Part shown: positions 58,263-64,000 of the stretch, piece by piece
Position numbering within the stretch: position 1 is the stretch's first letter
How the letters are laid out: each line of letters begins with the position of its first letter
Source: Pseudomonas sp. G.S.17
Lineage (GTDB): Bacteria; Pseudomonadota; Gammaproteobacteria; Pseudomonadales; Pseudomonadaceae
Length of the DNA stretch: 64,000 bases
Reading direction: 5' to 3'
NCBI RefSeq assembly: GCF_038096165.1
Contig: NZ_CP151076.1
Location: 1,116,001-1,180,000 of the forward strand
Position numbers and translations under genes: made by a program
Notes under the pieces: generated by a model
What the model was told of the DNA's origin: nothing
Database searches by the model: none
What the model saw: only the letters and a program-made list of their open reading frames with translations

Positions 58263-58907
58263 ATGATCCCCGCAAAACCCGCGCTCATCCGCGAAACTTT
58301 TCCCGTCGGCCCGTTGCAGTGCAACTGCACGATCATTGGTGACCCGATCAGCAAGCAGGCCATCGTGGTCGATCCGGGCGGCAACCATGAAATGATCATT
58401 GCTCGCCTTGAGGCGTTGGGTTTGAAGCTGGTCAGTATCATTCACACCCACGCCCATCTGGATCACTTCCTGGCGTCCGGGCAACTGAAGGAAAAAACCG
58501 GCGCGACGCTGCATCTGCATAAGGACGATCAGTTTTTGTGGGACAACCTGGAAATGCAGTGCCAGATGTTTCGCGTGCCATATACGCCGGTGCCGTCGCC
58601 GGATCGTTGGCTGGAGGATGAAGAAGAGCTGGCTTGCGGTTGTGGGGTCGCCTTGCACACACCGGGGCATACGCCGGGTTCGATGAGTTTCTGGTTTGCC
58701 GACGCCCAGTTGTTGATTGCCGGCGATACCTTGTTTCGTCGCGGGATTGGTCGCACAGACTTGTGGGGCGGTGATCAGGCGACCATCGTGCGCTCCATCC
58801 AGCAGCGGCTCTATACTTTGGATGAAGACGCGACGGTTATCACCGGTCATGGTCCGCAGACGCGTCTGGGTGACGAGATGCGTGAGAATCCCTTCGTCCG
58901 CGCGTAA
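58263..58907 (+). CDS. MBL-fold metallo-hydrolase (glyoxalase II-like)
   Basis: A 214-residue metallo-beta-lactamase-fold hydrolase of the YcbL/glyoxalase II-like group. The metal-binding HTHAHLDH is at residues 61-68, and a second histidine (LHTPGHTPGSMSFW) and an aspartate (IAGDTLF) complete the site. The ATG at 58263 with upstream AGGAACCCCC is the best start. It has no clear operon partner and its natural thioester substrate is unknown. Confidence 0.92.
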   Translation: MIPAKPALIRETFPVGPLQCNCTIIGDPISKQAIVVDPGGNHEMIIARLEALGLKLVSIIHTHAHLDHFLASGQLKEKTGATLHLHKDDQFLWDNLEMQCQMFRVPYTPVPSPDRWLEDEEELACGCGVALHTPGHTPGSMSFWFADAQLLIAGDTLFRRGIGRTDLWGGDQATIVRSIQQRLYTLDEDATVITGHGPQTRLGDEMRENPFVRA

Positions 58908-59005
58908 GGCCATTCAGGCAGCGTTAAGGAATTTTTGACGTTTTGCGTGCTCTAATTCCCGCGTTAGGCGCCAGCCTTGACGTTCATAGAATCAGGAGCT
59001 TTTCC

Positions 59006-59710
59006 ATGTTTACCTCGCGTCGTTTGATCATTGTCGCTACTGCCGTGGCCATGCTGTCTGGCTGTGCATCGCAGAATCCGTATAACAATCAGGGCCAGGC
59101 CGAGAGTTCTGGCGGCCTCAGCAAAACAGCGAAATATGGCGGCATCGGCGCGCTGGCCGGCGCCATCGCCGGTGCGGCAATCGATCACAACAACCGTGGC
59201 AAAGGTGCCTTGATCGGCGCTGCCGTTGCGGGCGTCGGTGCGGCTGGTTACGGTTACTACGCCGACAAGCAGGAAGCTGCGTTGCGCGCGAGCATGGCTA
59301 ACACGGGCGTCGAGGTTCAGCGTCAGGGCGATCAGATCAAGTTGATCATGCCGGGCAATATCACCTTCGCCACGGATTCGGCCGCCATTGCCAGCAGCTT
59401 CTATTCGCCGCTGAACAATCTGGCCGGCTCCTTGAAGCAGTACAACCAGAACATTATCGAGATCATCGGCTACACCGACAGCACCGGGAGCCGTCAGCAC
59501 AACATGGACCTTTCGTTGCAGCGCGCACAAAGTGTCAGCACCTACCTGACGTCCCAAGGCGTGGATTCCGGGCACCTGACCGTACGCGGCGCCGGTCCCG
59601 ATCAACCGATTGCCAGCAACGCCGACGTCAACGGCCGCGCCCAGAACCGTCGGGTAGAGGTCAATCTCAAGCCGATTCCTGGCCAGCAATATGATCAGCC
59701 TCAGCAGTAA
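59006..59710 (+). CDS. OmpA-family lipoprotein with glycine zipper (YiaD-like)
   Basis: A 234-residue lipoprotein (lipobox MLSGC, Cys20). A glycine-zipper segment spans about 45-95 (GGIGALAGAIAGAAID and later GALIGAAVAGVGAAGYGYY), followed by an OmpA-like peptidoglycan-binding domain (EIIGYTDSTGSRQHNMDLSLQRA; NGRAQNRRVEVNL). It is anchored in the outer membrane and ties it to the cell wall. The start is at 59006 after AGGAGCTTTTCC. A REPIN follows 15 bp after the stop. Confidence 0.93.
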   Translation: MFTSRRLIIVATAVAMLSGCASQNPYNNQGQAESSGGLSKTAKYGGIGALAGAIAGAAIDHNNRGKGALIGAAVAGVGAAGYGYYADKQEAALRASMANTGVEVQRQGDQIKLIMPGNITFATDSAAIASSFYSPLNNLAGSLKQYNQNIIEIIGYTDSTGSRQHNMDLSLQRAQSVSTYLTSQGVDSGHLTVRGAGPDQPIASNADVNGRAQNRRVEVNLKPIPGQQYDQPQQ

Positions 59711-59725
59711 AGTGTAGTGAGATCC

Positions 59726-59817
59726 CGTAGGACCGGCTTTAGCCGGGAGGAGGCCGGTACATTCGGAGCAGTTGCGTCGTCATACCTGCCGCCCTCCCGG
59801 CTAAAGCCGGTCCTACG
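59726..59817. repeat. REPIN (family B), 92 bp
   Basis: Same length and nearly the same centre as the element at 32126-32217 (ATTCGGAGCAGTTGCGTCGT here), with similar right flank. It lies between the OmpA-like lipoprotein and a convergent acyltransferase. Confidence 0.88.
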
Positions 59818-59861
59818 AATCCTCTGTGCTGGCCGACTACAGGGGTTGCGTTTTCAGCGGC

Positions 59862-60767
59862 TCAGCGAGTCGGCGGATACTCGCGGTACATCCGGTCCAG
59901 CAACGCATCCTTGTCTTCCCACAGCTTGTTGATCCACTGCTGGAATTCCAGGCGGTACTCGCCATCCTGGTCGTAGTTCTTGCCGATGAAATGCGCCGGG
60001 ATTCTGATCTCTTCGAAATGCGCGACCACTTCCCTGACATTGCCACACAACAGATCCCAATAACCCGGACGCCCGCCCGGATAGTGGATGGTCACGTTGA
60101 TGATGGATGCCAGCTGTTCGCCCATGGCATCAAGCACGAAGGCGATGCCGCCGGCCTTGGGTTTGAGCAGGTGGCGAAACGGTGAACTCTGGGCGGCGTG
60201 CTTGCCTTCGGTAAAGCGCGTGCCTTCGGCGAAGTTGAAAATGCCGACCGGATTGTTACGGAACCGCGCACAGGTGCGTCGCGTCGTTGCCAGATCCTTG
60301 CCTTTCTTTTCCGGGTGTTTGGCCAGATAAGCCTTGGAGTAACGCTTCATGAACGGAAAGCCTAACGCCCACCACGCCAGGCCAATCACCGGCACCCAGA
60401 TCAGCTCCTGCTTGAGGAAGAACTTCAGCGGGCGGATGCGGCGGTTCAGCACATGTTGCAGAACCATGATGTCGACCCAGCTCTGATGGTTGCTGGTCAC
60501 CAGATAAGAATGTTGATAATCCAGGCCTTCTAGGCCGCTCAGGTGCCAGCGGGTATGCCCCAGCAACGTCATCCAGCGGCTGTTGTTGCCGATCCAGGCT
60601 TCGTGGATGTGACTCATCAGCCAGTCCGTTACGCGCTGGGCGGCCGGGAAGGGCAGGCAGAACTTGAAGAGCGCGACCACGAACAACGTCGCGCATAAAA
60701 CGATAGTGTTCAGCGCCAAAAGCAGCGAGGCGATGACGCCGCGCAAAGGTGCAGGCAAAAAATCCAT
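59862..60767 (-). CDS. Membrane-bound PlsC-type acyltransferase (YihG-like)
   Basis: A 301-residue acyltransferase with one N-terminal membrane segment (about residues 10-36) and the canonical motif NHQSWVD (H94 to D99, H-x4-D), followed by a FAEGTRFTEG block. It is close to E. coli YihG-type lysophosphatidate acyltransferases. It is transcribed in the same direction as pta, with a 77-bp gap between them. Confidence 0.9.
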   Translation of the reverse strand: MDFLPAPLRGVIASLLLALNTIVLCATLFVVALFKFCLPFPAAQRVTDWLMSHIHEAWIGNNSRWMTLLGHTRWHLSGLEGLDYQHSYLVTSNHQSWVDIMVLQHVLNRRIRPLKFFLKQELIWVPVIGLAWWALGFPFMKRYSKAYLAKHPEKKGKDLATTRRTCARFRNNPVGIFNFAEGTRFTEGKHAAQSSPFRHLLKPKAGGIAFVLDAMGEQLASIINVTIHYPGGRPGYWDLLCGNVREVVAHFEEIRIPAHFIGKNYDQDGEYRLEFQQWINKLWEDKDALLDRMYREYPPTR

Positions 60768-60844
60768 GACGGATCAGGCTCCAGAAAGGTATTCGATGCC
60801 GTCGGGTTGCGCCGACGGCATCTGCAGTGTGGTGAATGTGTGTG

Positions 60845-62935
60845 TCAGGAAAGGGTGTCAGCCTGAATCGCGGTCAGGGCGATGGTGTAGACGATGTCAT
60901 CGACCTGCGCGCCACGGGGCAAATCATTCACTGGCTTGCGCAGACCTTGCAGCATCGGCCCAAGACTGACGCAATCGGCGCTGCGTTGCACGGCCTTGTA
61001 GGTCGTGTTGCCAGTATTGAGGTCGGGGAAGACGAACACGTTCGCCCGGCCGGCCACCGAGCTGTCCGGCGCCAGTTGCCGGGCCACATTTTCGTTGGCA
61101 GCGGCATCGTATTGCAGCGGGCCGTCGATCAGCAGGTCGCGTTTCGCTTCATGGGCCAGTTGCGTCGCTTCGCGCACCTTTTCCACTTCTTCACCGCTGG
61201 CCGAATTGCCGCTTGAGTAGCTGATCATCGCCACCCGAGGCGTAATGCCGAAGGCCAGGGCGGAATCGGCGCTCTGCAAGGCAATTTCCGCCAGTTCGCT
61301 GGCGGTTGGGTGCGGGTTCATGATGCAGTCGCCGTACATCAGGACCTGCTCTGGAAAGAGCATGAAGAACACCGAGGACACCAGCGTACAACCCGGCGCG
61401 GTCTTGATCAGCTGCAAGGCCGGGCGAATGGTGTTGGCGGTGGAGTGAATGACGCCGGAAACCAGTCCGTCGACTTCATCCAGCGCCAGCATCATGGTGC
61501 CGATCACCACGGTGTCTTCCAGCTGTTGCTCGGCCATCGGCGCGTTCAGGCTTTTGCTTTTGCGCAGATCGACCATGGGCGCGATGTAGCGCTCGCGAAT
61601 CACATCCGGGTCGAGAATTTCCAGCCCTGGCGGCAGTTCGATGCCTTGCGCCTTGGCCACGGCGTGCACTTCTTCGGGTTTGGCAAGCAGCACGCAACGG
61701 GCAATGCCACGCGCCTGGCAGATTGCCGCCGCCTGGATGGTCAGCGGCTCGCTGCCTTCGGGCAGCACAATGCGCTTATTGGCCGATTGCGCCCGCTGGA
61801 TCAACTGATAGCGAAACACCGCTGGCGACAGACGCAGCTCGCGCGGTGTGCCGCAACGCTGGTGCAACCAGTTGGCGTCGAGGTGGCTGGCGACAAAATC
61901 GGTGATGATCTCGGCGCGTTCGCGGTCATCGATGGGGATTTCCTTGTTGAGCTGGTTGAGCAGCGTGGCGGTTTCGTATGAACCGGTGCTGACTGACAAC
62001 ACGGGCAGCCCCGCCTGCAAGGCGCCTCGACACAGTTCCAGAATGCGTGGGTCGGGCACGGTGTCGCTGGTCAGCAACAGGCCGGCCAGCGGCACGCCGT
62101 TCATGGCCGCAAGGCTGACGGCGAGAATGATGTCGTCGCGATCACCCGGAGTTACCACCAGCACACCCGGCTTGAGCAGCTGTACGGTGTTGAGCACGGT
62201 GCGCGCGCAGATAATGATTTTCGACATGCGCCGCTGTTCATAGTCGCCAGCGTTGATCACCTGCGCGCCCAGCAGCTCGGCCACATCGCGGGTGCGCGGC
62301 GCGTTGAGTTCGGCTTGATACGGGATGCAGCCCAGCAGGCGGAAATCACCGCTGCGCAGCAACGGCGAATGTTCCTTCAGGCGGGCAGCAAACGCCTCCA
62401 TGGTTTCATCGGTGTGGACCTTGTTGAGAATCACGCCGAGCACCTTGGGATCCTTGGGACCACCAAACAGCTGCGCCTGCAATTCGACCCGGCCCGACAG
62501 CTCCTTGAGCACTTCGTTTTCCGGTGTGGAGACCAGGATCACTTCGGCATCCAGGCTTTTCGCCAAGTGCAGATTGACCCGCGCCGCGTAGCTGGCGTGA
62601 CGGGTTGGCACCATGCCTTCGACGATCAGCACATCCTTGCCGACAGCCGCCTGTTGATACAGGGCGATGATTTCTTCCAGCAATTCATCGAGCTGGCCAT
62701 CGCCGAGCATGCGTTCCACATGGGCCAGGGCCAGCGGGCGTGGCGGCTTCAGGCCGTGAGTGCGCGCCACCAGCTCAGTGGAGCGTTCCGGCCCCAGATC
62801 GCCGGGATGCGGTTGCGCAATCGGTTTGAAAAAGCCGACTTTCAGCCCGGCACGCTCAAGGGTGCGTACCAGTCCAAGGCTGATGGATGTCAAACCCACA
62901 CCAAAGTCTGTGGGGGCAATAAAGAAAGTCTGCAT
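60845..62935 (-). CDS. pta: Phosphate acetyltransferase (long form)
   Basis: A 696-residue phosphotransacetylase converting acetyl-CoA and phosphate to acetyl phosphate. It has the long build: an N-terminal P-loop-like BioD domain (starting IAPTDFGVGLTS), a DRTGG domain in the middle and the C-terminal catalytic PTA_PTB domain (with RVAMISYSSGNSASGEEVEKV-type and LQYDAAAN motifs). No acetate kinase gene is next to it in the window. Confidence 0.96.
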   Translation of the reverse strand: MQTFFIAPTDFGVGLTSISLGLVRTLERAGLKVGFFKPIAQPHPGDLGPERSTELVARTHGLKPPRPLALAHVERMLGDGQLDELLEEIIALYQQAAVGKDVLIVEGMVPTRHASYAARVNLHLAKSLDAEVILVSTPENEVLKELSGRVELQAQLFGGPKDPKVLGVILNKVHTDETMEAFAARLKEHSPLLRSGDFRLLGCIPYQAELNAPRTRDVAELLGAQVINAGDYEQRRMSKIIICARTVLNTVQLLKPGVLVVTPGDRDDIILAVSLAAMNGVPLAGLLLTSDTVPDPRILELCRGALQAGLPVLSVSTGSYETATLLNQLNKEIPIDDRERAEIITDFVASHLDANWLHQRCGTPRELRLSPAVFRYQLIQRAQSANKRIVLPEGSEPLTIQAAAICQARGIARCVLLAKPEEVHAVAKAQGIELPPGLEILDPDVIRERYIAPMVDLRKSKSLNAPMAEQQLEDTVVIGTMMLALDEVDGLVSGVIHSTANTIRPALQLIKTAPGCTLVSSVFFMLFPEQVLMYGDCIMNPHPTASELAEIALQSADSALAFGITPRVAMISYSSGNSASGEEVEKVREATQLAHEAKRDLLIDGPLQYDAAANENVARQLAPDSSVAGRANVFVFPDLNTGNTTYKAVQRSADCVSLGPMLQGLRKPVNDLPRGAQVDDIVYTIALTAIQADTLS

Positions 62936-63023
62936 TCAGGGTTCTCGCTTGAGCAGTACAAGGGCCGTGGCGAAGATCAGCCAGTCGACCGGAAAAGCGG
63001 GGGCGCTGTCGAATCGCAGCGTC

Positions 63024-63242
63024 TCAACGGGGCGTAAGATTATCGTCATCCGGCCTCTGCGCACACCAGCCACAGCGAAAGCTTTGGCCTATTTTTTGTG
63101 TGCGCTGCGCCGGATCCAGAACCCAGGCGCGAGATTGCCATGGCGGCTGGTGTCGCAGGTGTTGCGTGTGGCCGCAGGACAGCATGGCGATCCAGTGGCC
63201 TTGCTCGTCCTGCTGAAAGCCGATCACCGTCGGGTTTTCCAA
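63024..63242 (-). CDS. DUF3565 small zinc-ribbon-like protein, start uncertain
   Basis: About 72 residues with the DUF3565 pattern: NPTVIGFQQDEQGHWIAMLS, then CGHTQHLRHQPPW and a C-terminal CGWCAQ, which together could bind zinc. The function is unknown. The frame is open to 63365, but a start above about 63300 would overlap the promoter and ribosome site of the divergent slyD-like gene. The TTG at 63242 and a GTG at 63227 are the plausible starts; I use the TTG. Confidence 0.7.
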   Translation of the reverse strand: MENPTVIGFQQDEQGHWIAMLSCGHTQHLRHQPPWQSRAWVLDPAQRTQKIGQSFRCGWCAQRPDDDNLTPR

Positions 63243-63333
63243 TATGGGCCGTCCGTCAGAGTTGCGTTCGCTTTCGAGCGATTGCTTGGTTAAACTTGCT
63301 CGTTCTTCAATCTTAAGCAAAGGTCTTGCCCTC

Positions 63334-63819
63334 ATGCCGATCGCCGCCAATAAGGCTGTCTCCATCGACTATACCCTGACCAACGACGCTGGTGAGGTCA
63401 TCGACAGCTCCGCCGGTGGCGCGCCGCTGGTCTACCTGCAAGGTGCAGGTAATATCATTCCGGGCCTGGAAAAGGCTCTGGATGGCAAAAACGTCGGTGA
63501 CGAACTGAAAGTGTCCATCGAACCGGAAGACGCCTACGGCGAATACTCCGCAGAACTGGTCAGCACGCTGAGCCGCAGCATGTTTGAAGGCGTTGACGAA
63601 CTGGAAGTCGGCATGCAGTTCCACGCATCCGGCCCGGACGGCAGCATGCAGATCGTGACCATTCGCGACCTGGATGGCGACGATGTCACCGTTGACGGCA
63701 ACCACCCGTTGGCCGGTCAGCGTCTGAACTTCGAAGTAAAGATCGTAGATATCCGTGACGCCAGTCAGGAAGAAGTCGCTCACGGTCACGTGCATGGCGA
63801 AGGCGGCCATCACCACTGA
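63334..63819 (+). CDS. slyD: FKBP-type peptidyl-prolyl isomerase, SlyD-like
   Basis: A 161-residue FKBP of the SlyD type: an FKBP fold (ANKAVSIDYTLTNDAGEVID, GNIIPGLEKALDGK) with the inserted flap/chaperone domain (VSTLSRSMFEGVDELEVGMQ) and a short histidine-rich metal-binding tail (GHVHGEGGHHH). It assists folding and nickel/zinc handling. The start is the ATG at 63334, which gives the family N-terminus. A hairpin-containing gap leads to the glutathione peroxidase gene. Confidence 0.93.
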   Translation: MPIAANKAVSIDYTLTNDAGEVIDSSAGGAPLVYLQGAGNIIPGLEKALDGKNVGDELKVSIEPEDAYGEYSAELVSTLSRSMFEGVDELEVGMQFHASGPDGSMQIVTIRDLDGDDVTVDGNHPLAGQRLNFEVKIVDIRDASQEEVAHGHVHGEGGHHH

Positions 63820-63847
63820 TTTGTGCTGCTAAGCTCACAAAGCTGGC

Positions 63848-63911
63848 AAGGCGCTTTGGCAGGTTCAGCGAGAACATCATGTTCTGTGCCGCCTGGTGAG
63901 GCGCCTTTTTT
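63848..63911 (+). terminator. Structured terminator after slyD
   Basis: Outer stem AAGGCGC/GCGCCTT followed by T tract, enclosing a second hairpin (AGAACAT-C-ATGTTCT). It probably ends the slyD transcript. The branched form is longer than a simple terminator. Confidence 0.5.
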
Positions 63912-63936
63912 AGTCCGCTGTCATAAGGAAGTTGTC

Positions 63937-64000
63937 ATGAGTGCTTTTCACGACTTGAAACTGAAAGCTCTGGATGGCCAGGAACTGCCGCTCTCGCCGT
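63937..64000 (+). CDS. Glutathione peroxidase (BtuE-like), N-terminal fragment
   Basis: The first 21 residues of a protein (MSAFHDLKLKALDGQELPLS) that match the start of bacterial glutathione peroxidases. An AAGGAAG ribosome site precedes the ATG. The gene runs off the right edge, so the active-site cysteine and length cannot be seen. Confidence 0.7.
   Translation, partial: MSAFHDLKLKALDGQELPLSP

Overview
The window is ordinary GC-rich chromosome of a Pseudomonas of the fluorescens/putida type. The evidence is the gene order prs, tRNA-Gln, ispE, lolB / hemA, prfA, prmC, moeB, murI, the quinone-linked malate dehydrogenase mqo, PA4642-like and DUF1302/DUF1329 genes, and two families of dispersed REP palindromes. 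I see no insertion sequence, prophage, integron or CRISPR array.

Layout. 1-4.2 kb: a catabolic operon on the minus strand (3-hydroxyisobutyrate-dehydrogenase-like enzyme, aldehyde dehydrogenase, M20 amidohydrolase cut by the window edge) faces a divergent LysR regulator. 4.2-11.2 kb: housekeeping genes on the minus strand (ychF, pth, rplY, prs, tRNA-Gln, ispE, lolB, a TPR lipoprotein). 11.4-16.2 kb: hemA-prfA-prmC-moeB-murI on the plus strand, then a PagL lipid A deacylase. 17.0-29.3 kb: the most interesting segment, a probable light-response cluster. 29.4-39.7 kb: uraA-upp, hpt, mqo and many small conserved proteins. 39.7-46.8 kb: a chemoreceptor, an M48 lipoprotease, a Mn exporter under a yybP-ykoY riboswitch, rsmC, a 2-hydroxyacid dehydrogenase and a LysE-type exporter. 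47.2-55.6 kb: an acyl-CoA ligase, DUF1302 and DUF1329 envelope proteins and a large MalT/LuxR-type regulator. 55.7-64 kb: an HD-GYP protein, a galactose-dehydrogenase-like enzyme, an MBL hydrolase, an OmpA-like lipoprotein, an acyltransferase, pta, a SlyD-like FKBP and the start of a glutathione peroxidase.

The light cluster. Ten minus-strand genes from 25745 down to 17029 overlap or nearly abut and probably form one transcript: DUF523-DUF1722 (YbgA-like), MerR/LitR-type regulator, photolyase, NTF2-like, SDR, FAD oxidoreductase, DUF1365, cyclopropane-synthase-like methyltransferase, DUF2878 and a YkgJ-like protein. A second unit (renalase-like FAD protein plus Trp-rich TIGR02450 protein) lies just upstream on the same strand. 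The promoter regions carry TGTACA-type half-sites exactly 12 bp apart, matching the PplR1 direct repeat I recall from the P. putida light response. One perfect site overlaps a good -35 box. The MerR protein has lost key residues of the adenosylcobalamin-binding motifs, as expected of class II LitR proteins. The parts point to repair of UV-damaged DNA together with remodelling of membrane fatty acids (possibly furan fatty acids) under light or singlet oxygen. A divergent TIGR01777-hemH unit shares one operator region. The regulator class and operator are described in P. putida. The roles of most other cluster members are not known to me.
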